Of a stretch of 64,000 nucleotides of DNA, positions 36,622-46,636 are shown in pieces; position 1 is the stretch's first letter; every line of letters begins with the position of its first letter. The DNA is from Bacterioplanoides sp. SCSIO 12839 (GTDB taxonomy: Bacteria > Pseudomonadota > Gammaproteobacteria > Pseudomonadales > Oceanobacteraceae). The position numbers and the translations under genes are program-made. The DNA lies in NCBI RefSeq assembly GCF_024397975.1, contig NZ_CP073745.1, positions 2,754,501 to 2,818,500 of the forward strand. The letters are read 5' to 3'. A model generated the notes under the pieces. The model was not told where the DNA came from. It saw only the letters and a list, made by a program, of their open reading frames with translations, and made no database searches.

Positions 36622-39600
36622 ATGTTATTAACTGCCCCGTTCACCCGTATTCATAAGACCGTAGCGACATCGCTGCGGGCTTTTGCCTGCGCGTGCGCGG
36701 TGGCAGGTTCTGTTTCGGTATCGGCCATCACTCCGGTCAATACCGAAATCACCAATACCGTTCGGGCAACCTATAGCGTTTCCGGATTAGCGGGTGAAAA
36801 AACAGCTTCTGTTTCTCTGGTAACAGAAAATGTTAACCCCGGCCCCGTTGCACCATCAGCAGCAGAAATTGAAGTCAAACACTTTAATCCGGGAAATTCC
36901 GGTGGCACCCCCACCTCAGTTAATGGCAGTGCCTGTGCAACCAGTCCAGCTGCCGATACCTTTGTTGATCAAACCAGTTTTACCGAATTAATTGGCACCC
37001 AGCATAATTTGCCGGGTAATTATGCACTGGCCAACACCCAGTTTGGTTTTAAAGTTGGCGAGCCTCTGTTTATCCAGGTGACAGAAGCCGATAAAAACCT
37101 GAACCCGGTACGTCGTGATGAAGTCACCGTTACCGTCAGTAATACCAAAGGCAATGATCAGGAAACCATTCGTTTGGTTGAAACCGGCGATAGCACCGGC
37201 GTATTTGTTGGTGTGTTACAAACCCGTTTAACCAACCCGGTTAGCTATGATTGTGCATTAACGCTTGATCGTAATGATCGCCTGGAAGTGAGTTATGTCG
37301 ATATTAATGACAATACTGATACTGCTTCAACGCAGGCTCGCTTCGACCCATTCAGCCGTATTTTTAATTCACAGACCGGCGAAGCGATTGATGGCGTTAA
37401 AGTCACACTGATTGATACCACCACCGGACAACCGGCTCAGCTAAAAGTGTTGGATGATGATGGCAGTAGCTGTTATCAAAATGCCTTTGTCAGTGGCCAG
37501 GGACCGGTTGATGCCATTGAAGGAGAGCCTTCATGTCCGAGAACACTATCGGCGGCATCTTTTAGTGCTTTTGCCGAGAATACTCAGGTACCCGCCGGAG
37601 CGTTCCGCTTCCCTTACGTTAAGCCAGGCAATTACCAGTTGCAATTTGAAGCGGCTGAAGAACTGCGGGTTCCTTCTAACCTGAGTGACGACAAGCTGGC
37701 CGCCATCAGATCACAAGATGATAACCCTTTCCGGGTCACCAAAATTTCCCGGGGTGAACCTTTCACCGTCGAACAAAATGTATTTATTGCGGATATCCCG
37801 GTGGATATTCGTAAAGGTGGTGCATTGGTTACTAAACGTGCCAGTAAAAATGAAGTAGGCCTGGGCGACTTTATGCAATACACCATTACGGTGATTAACA
37901 GCGAAGTCGAAATATCAGATGCATTACTTACCGACCAACTGCCAGCCGGTTTGCGTTATCAGGCAGGGTCTGCCCGGTTAAACGATCAAAAACTGGCTGA
38001 CCCAACGATTGAGAGTGATGGTACGTTATTAAATTTTGCTTTGGGGAATATCGCTGAGGAAGATACAGCAACACTGACGTATGTTGTTCAGGTGACGACT
38101 CAGGCGAAAAACGAACTGGTCAACACCGCCTGGTTAACCGACGATAAAATCACCAGTAATGTGGCGAAGTCGACCGTATTGGTTCGTGATGATTTCTTTA
38201 AAGATACAGCACGACTATTTGGTCGTGTTTATCTGGACGACTGTCAGGGTAATTTAGATGCCGAAGCCGTACCGAATGTACGACTGTATATGGAAGATGG
38301 CACCTATGTGGTGACAGATGATTCCGGTGAATGGCACATTGAAGATGTTCGCCCGGGTACTCACGTAGTTCAGTTAGATACCGCAACCATTCCACCGTAT
38401 ATGGAAGTGGTTGCCTGTGATGAACAAGGCTTCCATGCCGGGCGTTCATACTCCCAATTTGTCGATGTGCAGCCGGGCTCTTTCTGGCGTGTCGATTTTG
38501 CATTAAAAGTTAAAGAACCGAAAAAAGGTGAAGTTCGTCAGCGCCTGTCACAACAATTATTGCCAATGGCAGCCTTACCTAACGGGCAACTGCCTTACAA
38601 CTCGCCGATCAATGAAAAAATCCAATACACACTGGATATTGATGGGACGGGCCTGGAAGTTTTCAACCTGAGTGAAATGATTGCGTTACCAGAAGGCGTG
38701 ATTTATGAACCCGGCAGTACCACTCTGGATAATATTCCCTGGGAAGATCCAAACATCCGTTATGGCACATTAATCTATAACCTCGGTGACAAACCGGCCG
38801 ACTGGCAGCATCAATTAAGCTTCACAGCGGTGATCAGTGATAAAGCCAAAAGTGGTTCATTAGAAGCAAGAGCGGTGGCACGTTTTAACGTTAAAAATAA
38901 ATCCGCTCAGCAGATCAAACCGGTATCCACCACGGCACAACTGCAGTTATTGCCCGAAGGCGGCATTATTAAGCCAATTAAGCCTCCTAAGTTTGCCAAC
39001 TTTTCTGCGCAATTAACGGATCAGGATAAGGTCAATCTGAAATCTGTGGTTAATCGCCTCAATGGTTTACGTAATCTGAAAGTTGAGGTGGTCGGTCATA
39101 CGGATAGCACACCAATTGCTCGTCGTAACCGCCATATTTATGCCGACAACCAGCAATTATCAGAAGCGCGTGCTCAATCGGTTGCGACATATGTTGCAGA
39201 GCAATTGGGCATTCAACAACAGCAGGTTATTTTCAGTGGTAAAGGCGCAACCCAGCCGGTTGCTTCAAATGCATCCCGTCAGGGTCGTGCATTAAACCGT
39301 CGTGTCGAAGTTAAAATTCTTTCCGGTGAACCGGATATCCAATTAAACGCTGGCACACCTGAGTTCCAGATCGCTGCCATTGAAGCTGATATCGCCGGAT
39401 TCCTCAGCGAGTTACCGGCAACGGCATCCGGTAACCCGGCTGCGCTACCTATTGAACCGCTGATTCCTGAATTTGATGATGAGTGGTTTAAAACCGCCGC
39501 TGACGAACCACAATGGTTGTGGCCGCCATTGGATCGCAGCCCAACCATTGGCTCGGTGAAAATTGCTATTTCACATGAAAAAAATCATCGGGTTAAATTG

Positions 39601-42528
39601 CTGTTAAATGATAAGCCCGTAAGTGCGCTTAATTTTGATGGCAATGTGAAAGGCAATCAGCGAGATCTGTCTGTCAGCCTGTGGCGTGGTGTGGATATTG
39701 AACCGGGTGCGAACCACTTTAATGTGTTCATCATTGATGAACAGGGTGACATCGTCAGTGAATTTAAACGCACGGTACAGTATTCCCAGGAACCGGCAAA
39801 AGCAGAACTCGTTGAAGAACTGAGCAATGCGGTTGCAGATGGTCTGACGCCACCGACCATTGCGGTGAAATTAACGGATAAAGAAGGCTTCCCGATCCGT
39901 ACCGATGTCCAGGGTGATATCGAAGTATTGGCACCTTATCAGTTATACGATGAATCCTTAGGCATTGAAGCTAACCCGCTGGGGCCAATTGGTGCGACCC
40001 GCTATCGCGTTGGTGCCGATGGTGTGGCCATGATTCAGCTGGCACCAACCAGTGTATCCGGTGAAGCCGTATTACGCTTCCGTCATAACAATGGTCAGGA
40101 AGATGAACTGCGCATCTGGCTGAAAGCACCTCAACGTGAATGGATTCTGGTCGGTTTAGGTGATTTAACCGTTGGCTACAACGCCAGTGGTGGTAACGAC
40201 GCTGGCCTGGATTCCGCTGACGTTGATGACAAGATTTACCATGATGGCCGTTTAGCTTTCTTCGCTCAGGGCCAGATTTATGGCGAATGGTTAATGACGG
40301 CCGCTTATGACTCCGGTAAACCCGAAGCAGAAGCCTTTGCTCGTACCATTGAACCAAACCGTTATTACACCCTGTACGGTGATGCCAGTCAGCAACGCCT
40401 GGATGCCAGCTCGGCGAAAAAACTGTATGTGAAAATTGAGCGTGGTCGTTTTTATACGGTATTCGGTGATATTAATACTGAATTAACCGTCACCGAACTG
40501 GCCCGCTACAGCCGTCAGATGACGGGTATTCAGAGTGCCTATCAGGGTGAAAAAACCGAGTTTTCTGCCTTTGTTGCCGAAACCGATAATGGCTTTGCCC
40601 GTGATGAAATTCAGGGTGATGGCACTTCAGGCTTGTACCGTTTATCGAACCGCCTGATCGTGATCAACAGCGAAAAAATTCAGCTCGAAGTACGTGACCG
40701 CTTCCGCAGTGAAATTATTATTTCTCACCGTGAGTTACAACGCGATACCGACTATGTAATCGATTATCAGGACGGTACGATTTATTTCAAAGAGCCGATT
40801 CTCAGTACCGATGACAGCTTTAACCCGCAATTCATTATCGCGGAATACGATGTCGATACCGGCGGAGAACTGGGCCATGTAGCCGGTGGCCGGGTCGGTG
40901 TTAAGCTGCTGGATGATAATCTGAAAGCCGGTGTTACAGCGGTTGTACAAAACCAGGCCGGTGATGACCGCGAATTACAGGGAACAGACTTCACCTGGAA
41001 AAATGAAAACACGGAAATCACCGCCGAAATTGCCCGCAGTGAAAAAATCGTTGAAGGTAATAATGAAGAAGGCAAAGCGCATTTATTAGAAATTACCCAG
41101 CGTACTGATACGATCGAAGCCAAAGCGTATATTCGTCGTCAGGAAGAACATTTTGGTATCGACCAAACCTCTGCCGGTGAAACTGATCAACGCAAGACCG
41201 GTGTTGAAGGCACCTGGTATATGTCAGATAAAAACCGACTGACATTAGAAAGCTTCCATCATTACCGCCTGAGTAACGGCGATGATCGTTATCAGACCCA
41301 ATTAGACTGGGTTCACCGCCTTAACAGCGATCAACAGTTCTCATTAGGTGCATTAACTTCATCAGAAGAAAATGAAGGTGAAAACCTCTACAGCGACCAG
41401 TTAACGGCTGGCTTCAGTAACCGCTTTATGAATGATCGCCTGACATTAAATGCACAACTGCTGGCACGTATTTCCAAACGCAGTGACGCCGCAGACCAAT
41501 TACGTTTAGGTGCCGATTACCGCATTAACAATGATTACAGTATCTTCGCTGAGCACGAGTTTGGTTTTGAAAAAGATGCACCACAACGCACAGTCATGGG
41601 CATGCGTGCAACACCGTGGGCCGGTGGTAAAGTGCAGCAGTCGATAGAACAAGTTGAGCAAGACGATGCGTATCGTTTATTCAGCGTATCGGGCCTGAGC
41701 CAGGACTTTAATATCACTGATGAATGGAGCATCAGTGCCGGTTTCGATCAGGCCAAAAACCTCGAAAGCAATGCTCCAACCGAAGTGGGCCAGAACAGCG
41801 AAGATTTTTACGCTGTATACGGTGGCACGGCTTACCGTACCGAAAAATGGCAGTGGAATAATCGGGTAGAATACCGCGACGGTACTGATAACGATAAATG
41901 GGTATTACGTTCCAGTGTGTATCACCCACTCAGCGAAGCGCTGGCAACCGGTGGTAGTCTGGATTATTTCACCGAAGACAATCGTGAATCCTACAGTAAT
42001 CAGCTGGATGCACGTTTTGATCTGGCTATTCGCCCACGCAAAGACCCTTACGCCTTGTTACTGCAGACGCGTTGGATACAAGAAGCCGATGGCGGTACCG
42101 GCACTCCAACCCGCAGTCGTCGCTTGATCAATAACGTTCATGGCAACTGGCTGATCACTAAGCAGGATCAGTTAGCCGCGCAATATGGCATCAAGCGCGT
42201 ACTCGATCAGTACAACAGCGAAGACTACAACTCCACCATCGACTTTATGGCAGCGGAATGGCGTCATCACATTAACAGCACCTGGGATGTAGGCGCTCAC
42301 GCTCGCCGCCTTCACGGTTATGACTCCGATCAGACCGAGCAAGGCTACGGACTTTCAGTTGGCTGGATTCCAAAAACCAACGTCTGGTTAGGTGTTGGTT
42401 ATAACTTCGCTGGTTTTGTTGATGATGACTTCTCTTCAGCCAATTACACCGCTCAGGGCATGTATCTGAAAATGCGCTTCAAAGCAGACCAGGATACACT
42501 GGCCGCTTTGCGAACCGCGTTCCAGTAA
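36622..42528 (+). CDS. Giant envelope protein: DUF11, SdrD-B-like, OmpA-like domains and C-terminal barrel
   Basis: A 1968-residue exported protein. After the signal (ending VSVSA) comes a beta-rich region with six or so Cys (about 35-400) and a DUF11 domain (about 403-516, GDFMQYTITVINSEVEISDA). A carboxypeptidase-regulatory/SdrD-B-like domain follows (about 532-590, VTDDSGEWHIEDVRPGTH), then an OmpA-like peptidoglycan-binding domain (about 794-900, VEVVGHTDSTP and GRALNRRVEVKIL). Another beta domain covers 970-1170. From about 1175 to the end alternate amphipathic strands suggest an outer-membrane barrel (FGDINTELTVTELARYSRQM, GDGTSGLYRLSNR). The ribosome site is weak. It is the probable membrane anchor of the operon's products. 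Confidence 0.75.
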   Translation: MLLTAPFTRIHKTVATSLRAFACACAVAGSVSVSAITPVNTEITNTVRATYSVSGLAGEKTASVSLVTENVNPGPVAPSAAEIEVKHFNPGNSGGTPTSVNGSACATSPAADTFVDQTSFTELIGTQHNLPGNYALANTQFGFKVGEPLFIQVTEADKNLNPVRRDEVTVTVSNTKGNDQETIRLVETGDSTGVFVGVLQTRLTNPVSYDCALTLDRNDRLEVSYVDINDNTDTASTQARFDPFSRIFNSQTGEAIDGVKVTLIDTTTGQPAQLKVLDDDGSSCYQNAFVSGQGPVDAIEGEPSCPRTLSAASFSAFAENTQVPAGAFRFPYVKPGNYQLQFEAAEELRVPSNLSDDKLAAIRSQDDNPFRVTKISRGEPFTVEQNVFIADIPVDIRKGGALVTKRASKNEVGLGDFMQYTITVINSEVEISDALLTDQLPAGLRYQAGSARLNDQKLADPTIESDGTLLNFALGNIAEEDTATLTYVVQVTTQAKNELVNTAWLTDDKITSNVAKSTVLVRDDFFKDTARLFGRVYLDDCQGNLDAEAVPNVRLYMEDGTYVVTDDSGEWHIEDVRPGTHVVQLDTATIPPYMEVVACDEQGFHAGRSYSQFVDVQPGSFWRVDFALKVKEPKKGEVRQRLSQQLLPMAALPNGQLPYNSPINEKIQYTLDIDGTGLEVFNLSEMIALPEGVIYEPGSTTLDNIPWEDPNIRYGTLIYNLGDKPADWQHQLSFTAVISDKAKSGSLEARAVARFNVKNKSAQQIKPVSTTAQLQLLPEGGIIKPIKPPKFANFSAQLTDQDKVNLKSVVNRLNGLRNLKVEVVGHTDSTPIARRNRHIYADNQQLSEARAQSVATYVAEQLGIQQQQVIFSGKGATQPVASNASRQGRALNRRVEVKILSGEPDIQLNAGTPEFQIAAIEADIAGFLSELPATASGNPAALPIEPLIPEFDDEWFKTAADEPQWLWPPLDRSPTIGSVKIAISHEKNHRVKLLLNDKPVSALNFDGNVKGNQRDLSVSLWRGVDIEPGANHFNVFIIDEQGDIVSEFKRTVQYSQEPAKAELVEELSNAVADGLTPPTIAVKLTDKEGFPIRTDVQGDIEVLAPYQLYDESLGIEANPLGPIGATRYRVGADGVAMIQLAPTSVSGEAVLRFRHNNGQEDELRIWLKAPQREWILVGLGDLTVGYNASGGNDAGLDSADVDDKIYHDGRLAFFAQGQIYGEWLMTAAYDSGKPEAEAFARTIEPNRYYTLYGDASQQRLDASSAKKLYVKIERGRFYTVFGDINTELTVTELARYSRQMTGIQSAYQGEKTEFSAFVAETDNGFARDEIQGDGTSGLYRLSNRLIVINSEKIQLEVRDRFRSEIIISHRELQRDTDYVIDYQDGTIYFKEPILSTDDSFNPQFIIAEYDVDTGGELGHVAGGRVGVKLLDDNLKAGVTAVVQNQAGDDRELQGTDFTWKNENTEITAEIARSEKIVEGNNEEGKAHLLEITQRTDTIEAKAYIRRQEEHFGIDQTSAGETDQRKTGVEGTWYMSDKNRLTLESFHHYRLSNGDDRYQTQLDWVHRLNSDQQFSLGALTSSEENEGENLYSDQLTAGFSNRFMNDRLTLNAQLLARISKRSDAADQLRLGADYRINNDYSIFAEHEFGFEKDAPQRTVMGMRATPWAGGKVQQSIEQVEQDDAYRLFSVSGLSQDFNITDEWSISAGFDQAKNLESNAPTEVGQNSEDFYAVYGGTAYRTEKWQWNNRVEYRDGTDNDKWVLRSSVYHPLSEALATGGSLDYFTEDNRESYSNQLDARFDLAIRPRKDPYALLLQTRWIQEADGGTGTPTRSRRLINNVHGNWLITKQDQLAAQYGIKRVLDQYNSEDYNSTIDFMAAEWRHHINSTWDVGAHARRLHGYDSDQTEQGYGLSVGWIPKTNVWLGVGYNFAGFVDDDFSSANYTAQGMYLKMRFKADQDTLAALRTAFQ

Positions 42529-42622
42529 CCACTTTATCCTTTCCGTGATTGACCATTGTCTGGTAGCAACAGACAATGGCAACAAATAACAACAATCTCA
42601 CTCATGGATTCAGGACTTCTTT

Positions 42623-43645
42623 ATGGCCGCTAAACCCTTGCTGATTAATGCCAGCGGGCAACCCAGTTATGGTGTGTTTCCCGATAGCATTGAACAAATT
42701 AATTACATGGACTTTGACCTGCGCACGCCGATGGATCGCAAGTTAAGCAATTTATCCAAACGATTTAAATTTAATCAGTTTCAGTTTATTGGCCTGATCA
42801 GCCCTGAGCTGATTGTTGGCATCGCCATTGTTGACCTGAAAATTGCGAGCAATTGTTTTATCTATTTGTATGAGCCGGATACGCAGCAGTTTGAAGAGTT
42901 CTCCTTTATTCAGCCGTTGGCACTCAATACCCGCATTGAACCCTTCCCGAACGACGGAGAGGCCACCTTTCGCAAAGGTGATAACCGCGTTTCATTTAAA
43001 GCAACAGCCCGTCCAGGCGTCAGGAAGGTCAGTGTATCGTTAACCAGCGGCTTAACCATTGACGCAACCATTGATGAAAGCACGTCATATAACCCATTGG
43101 CGGTTTGTAGCCGGGCCGGATATCAGGGCTGGGTTTTCACCCAAAAAAGTAATGCGTTGGTCTGTAACGGCCAGGTGAGCTGGAAAAATAAAACGTACGA
43201 CCTTGAGCGTATTAAAGCGCTGGCTTCTGTCGATTGGAGCTGCGGTTTTATGCGTCGCGAAACCTTCTGGAACTGGGGCAGTTTATCCTGCACCTTACCC
43301 GACGGCAGGCGCTTAGGGTTCAATCTCGCCGCCGGTGTGAATGAAACCGGCACCAGTGAAAATGCCTTATGGCTGGATGGTAAACTCATCAAAGTCGACA
43401 TGGTCGACTTCCAGTTTGATCGCTATCAACCGAAACATGCCTGGGCCATGCGCTCTAACGATGGCATTATTCAGCTGCACTTTGAGCCTAAAGGGCAACG
43501 CAAAGAAAAAATGAATGCCTTGGTTGCTGCATCTAATTTCACTCAGCATTTTGGCCAGTATTACGGTGAAATACACCTACCCAATGAAGTCATCACACTG
43601 GATGGCGAATGGGGATTCAGCGAAGATCATTATGCTAAGTGGTAA
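42623..43645 (+). CDS. DUF2804 family protein
   Basis: A 340-residue protein without a signal peptide. It carries the DUF2804 features SVDWSCGFMRRETFWNWGS, GFNLAAGVNETG and SENALWLDGKL. The family is widespread in bacteria and of unknown function; its fold has been compared to lipocalin-like or hydroxyneurosporene-synthase-like beta proteins, but I cannot confirm that here. It begins 94 bases after the giant gene and may be a separate or read-through cistron. A terminator follows. Confidence 0.85.
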   Translation: MAAKPLLINASGQPSYGVFPDSIEQINYMDFDLRTPMDRKLSNLSKRFKFNQFQFIGLISPELIVGIAIVDLKIASNCFIYLYEPDTQQFEEFSFIQPLALNTRIEPFPNDGEATFRKGDNRVSFKATARPGVRKVSVSLTSGLTIDATIDESTSYNPLAVCSRAGYQGWVFTQKSNALVCNGQVSWKNKTYDLERIKALASVDWSCGFMRRETFWNWGSLSCTLPDGRRLGFNLAAGVNETGTSENALWLDGKLIKVDMVDFQFDRYQPKHAWAMRSNDGIIQLHFEPKGQRKEKMNALVAASNFTQHFGQYYGEIHLPNEVITLDGEWGFSEDHYAKW

Positions 43646-43668
43646 TATTTTTTGAGCCTTCTTAAAAC

Positions 43669-43706
43669 AAAAAAAGCTGGCATCGAATACCGATGTCAGC
43701 TTTTTT
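43669..43706. terminator. Bidirectional terminator between the DUF2804 gene and der
   Basis: An A7 run, a 10-bp stem with one G-T pair (GCTGGCATCG with CGATGTCAGC) and a T6 run. It serves the DUF2804 gene on plus and der on minus. Confidence 0.88.
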
Positions 43707-43755
43707 ATTGCCCGCACACAAACTTTAAATCGTGCGATGTATTCTGAAGACGCGA

Positions 43756-45282
43756 TTAACGCCCGGATTTTTTACGCTGCTTACGCATTTTATCGTGTTT
43801 AGCCTTACGAATAGACGCCGTTTTAACCACAGAGTCCCGACGGCGCTTACTGCGGTGCTGCACTTCTTTTTCTTTATCCGAGAATGGGTTAGAACCCTGA
43901 CGGAATTCAAAACGAATAGGAGTACCACGAATATCCAGCACCCGACGGAAGGTATTGGCCAGATAGCGCTTATAATCTTCCGGTAAGTCTTCCACCATAT
44001 TGCCATGCACAATAATACGCGGTGGGTTTGAGCCACCCTGGTGAGCGTAACGTAATTTAGGACGACGGCTGCGGATCATAGGTGGTTGATGGCTGGAGAC
44101 GGCATCTTCCATAATCCGGGTCAGCATATTGGTTTGCCATTTGGCCATGGCCGAACGATACGCCTGATCTACCGAGTCGTATAAATGACCCACACCGGTG
44201 CCATGTAATGCTGAAATAAAGTGCATTTCAGCAAACGTTAAGAAGTCAAAACGGCGGTCAATTTCGTCTTTAACCCGCTGTTTGTCATAAGCATCCATAC
44301 CATCCCATTTATTGATGGCAATCACCAGCGCACGACCTGAGTTTAAAACAAAGCTCAGCATATGCAGGTCTTGTTCAACAATGCCGTCACGTGCATCCAG
44401 TACCAGAATACACACGTGGCAGTCCTGAATGGCCTGCAGGGTTTTAATAATCGAGAATTTTTCAGCCGCTTCGTGAATATTTTTACGACGACGAACACCC
44501 GCCGTATCAATCAGGGTGTAATCCTGGCCGTGACGCTCGTAAGGAATATAAACGCTGTCTCGGGTGGTACCAGCCTGATCGTATACCACCACCCGCTCTT
44601 CACCTAAGAAGCGATTCACCAGTGTTGATTTGCCCACATTCGGGCGACCAACAACCGCAATTTTAACGCCTTTAACATTTAACGCTTCGTACTGAACTTC
44701 CTGTTCTTTTTCGTCTTCCTCTTCTTCGTAAATGTATTCCAATTCACGATTCTGAGCCGCAGCCAATTCCGCTGCCTTTTTCTCTTTTTCTTCCGGCAGC
44801 TCATCCAGTACATAATCAATTAATGCACTGATGCCACGGTTATGCGCTGCAGCAATGGCCAACGGCTCGCCCATGGCTAATTCATAGAATTCACCCAGAA
44901 CCAGATCCGGGTTACGGCCATCGATTTTGTTAACAACCAGATACGCTTCTTTGTTATTACGGCGCAGATATTCAGAAATCATACGGTCACCGGCGGTAAT
45001 ACCGGCGTTGGCATCGACCATAAAGAAAACGATGTCCGCTTCCTGCATGGCCTGAAAACTCTGGCTCGCCATCGCTTCATCGATGCCTTCTTCCTGACCA
45101 CTGATACCACCGGTATCGATGACAATAAAGGGACGATCACCCACTTTACCTTCGCCATATTTACGGTCACGGGTCAGGCCTGCAATTTCAGCCACCAGGG
45201 CATCGCGGGTTTTGGTCAAACGATTAAATAACGTTGATTTTCCTACATTCGGTCGGCCAACCAGCGCAATTACAGGAACCAT
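43756..45282 (-). CDS. der: Ribosome assembly GTPase Der (EngA)
   Basis: An essential double GTPase needed for 50S maturation. It has two G1 motifs, [14 protein letters not shown] near the start and [14 protein letters not shown] after an acidic linker ([12 protein letters not shown]). G4 motifs are NKIDG and NKWDG, and a KH-like C-terminal domain ends in a basic tail rich in Lys/Arg. At 508 residues it is slightly longer than E. coli Der (490). It follows bamB, yfgM and hisS in the order typical of gammaproteobacteria, but a hairpin sits before it. Confidence 0.97.
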   Translation of the reverse strand: MVPVIALVGRPNVGKSTLFNRLTKTRDALVAEIAGLTRDRKYGEGKVGDRPFIVIDTGGISGQEEGIDEAMASQSFQAMQEADIVFFMVDANAGITAGDRMISEYLRRNNKEAYLVVNKIDGRNPDLVLGEFYELAMGEPLAIAAAHNRGISALIDYVLDELPEEKEKKAAELAAAQNRELEYIYEEEEDEKEQEVQYEALNVKGVKIAVVGRPNVGKSTLVNRFLGEERVVVYDQAGTTRDSVYIPYERHGQDYTLIDTAGVRRRKNIHEAAEKFSIIKTLQAIQDCHVCILVLDARDGIVEQDLHMLSFVLNSGRALVIAINKWDGMDAYDKQRVKDEIDRRFDFLTFAEMHFISALHGTGVGHLYDSVDQAYRSAMAKWQTNMLTRIMEDAVSSHQPPMIRSRRPKLRYAHQGGSNPPRIIVHGNMVEDLPEDYKRYLANTFRRVLDIRGTPIRFEFRQGSNPFSDKEKEVQHRSKRRRDSVVKTASIRKAKHDKMRKQRKKSGR

Positions 45283-45294
45283 AAATTAACTGCC

Positions 45295-45334
45295 TTTAAA
45301 AAAACAAATGGGCCGACTCCTTTGGAGTCAGCCC
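45295..45334 (-). terminator. Hairpin and T-run between bamB and der
   Basis: GGGC-GACTCC pairs with GGAGTC-GCCC (3-base loop). On the minus strand it is followed five bases later by T7. It may terminate or weaken transcription from bamB into der. Confidence 0.65.
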
Positions 45335-45359
45335 GAAAAAACACATAACCAGCGATTGC

Positions 45360-46592
45360 TTACTGAGAATCGTCACCGGTTTTTTCGAGAGTTACCAGCG
45401 CCAGATCACCCGCATTGGTATAAACCAAAACGCCTTCACGGGTATTCACCATATGACTGCGGATACCAAAATCACGGCCACGCAACAAACGCCAGTTGGT
45501 CATTTCAGACTGATTCGGGTAACTGATATGAAGCGGCTTTGGTCGCATTAATAAACGCCCTACCAGCTCACCATCAACCTGACGCAATGCATGCAGGTAA
45601 CCTTCGTTATCAGCCACCAACAGATGGTTGCCAACCGCCACAACCTTACCCAGGTTGCGTTGTGACAGAGCCGTTTGTAACCACTGCACCGCACCATTAC
45701 GCTGGTCGTAAGCCTGAACGCTGGAGTCATCCAATGTCAGATAAATATTACCTAACGCCAGTACCGGGCTGGTATAAGAAGAACCCTCTTCTTCCCATTC
45801 AGTTTCACCCTGAAGACTGATCGAGGCCAACTTGCCATGGTAACTGGAAGCATAAATGCGACCATCTTCCCAGACCGGAGTCCCATCGATATCCACTAAT
45901 CGTTCCAGCTCAGAACGGCCATCCGGCGTTGCCAGGCGTTTATCCCAACGAGGAATGCCCAGCACTTTATCCAGAGCCACCACTTTGCCGGTCGCAAAAC
46001 CGGTAATCACCAGATTATCGAGCACCAAAGGAGAGCTGGTACCACGCACAGTTAACACTGGCATGGCGTTTTCGTAAGACCAGGCCTGACGGCCATCCGT
46101 ACGCTCAAAGGCACTGACGCGACCATCAATGGTGTGAACAAAAACCCGGCCAGCGTCATAACCCACCGGAGCAATGGATTCACTGCTTAACACCGCCTGC
46201 CAGATGGATTCACCATCCGCCGCGGATAAACAATGCAATAAACCATCTTTGGTCACCACAAACAGCTGTTCACCGGCTAATGTCACACCCGAAATAATCG
46301 GCTGATCCAGGGTCACTTTCCAATTCTGCGAACCGTCTTCCAGATCCAGTGAATACACATCACCCGATGCATCAGCGGCATAAACATCACCATCTTGCTC
46401 GGCGAGGTACAAACGATTAAATACAGAACCCGGGCCTTTACCCAGCGTTTGTCGCCAGCGAACATCCAGCTCGACCTGCTCAGTGAATTCAGGTAATTCT
46501 GCCGCCTCTTCTTCCTGCTCTTTTTCTTTAGCAGGGGTCGAGGAGCAAGCAGAGAGCAATACACTCAGTGCCATCGCCGGGATACATTTCAT
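45360..46592 (-). CDS. bamB: Outer-membrane assembly lipoprotein BamB
   Basis: A component of the BAM complex that inserts outer-membrane proteins. The lipobox LLSAC places the lipidated Cys at residue 16 of the 410-residue product. The body is an eight-bladed beta-propeller of PQQ-like repeats (GDVYAADASGDVYSLDLEDG, RVSAFERTDGRQAWSY). I prefer the ATG at 46592, which gives a compact lipoprotein signal. A GTG at 46631, 11 bases from a GAGGAG, would add 13 residues and cannot be excluded. It follows yfgM, as in most gammaproteobacteria. Confidence 0.93.
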   Translation of the reverse strand: MKCIPAMALSVLLSACSSTPAKEKEQEEEAAELPEFTEQVELDVRWRQTLGKGPGSVFNRLYLAEQDGDVYAADASGDVYSLDLEDGSQNWKVTLDQPIISGVTLAGEQLFVVTKDGLLHCLSAADGESIWQAVLSSESIAPVGYDAGRVFVHTIDGRVSAFERTDGRQAWSYENAMPVLTVRGTSSPLVLDNLVITGFATGKVVALDKVLGIPRWDKRLATPDGRSELERLVDIDGTPVWEDGRIYASSYHGKLASISLQGETEWEEEGSSYTSPVLALGNIYLTLDDSSVQAYDQRNGAVQWLQTALSQRNLGKVVAVGNHLLVADNEGYLHALRQVDGELVGRLLMRPKPLHISYPNQSEMTNWRLLRGRDFGIRSHMVNTREGVLVYTNAGDLALVTLEKTGDDSQ

Positions 46593-46636
46593 CAGCAGCG
46601 ATGGCGTAGTTTCAAGCCAGGACAAACGCACGGGAA

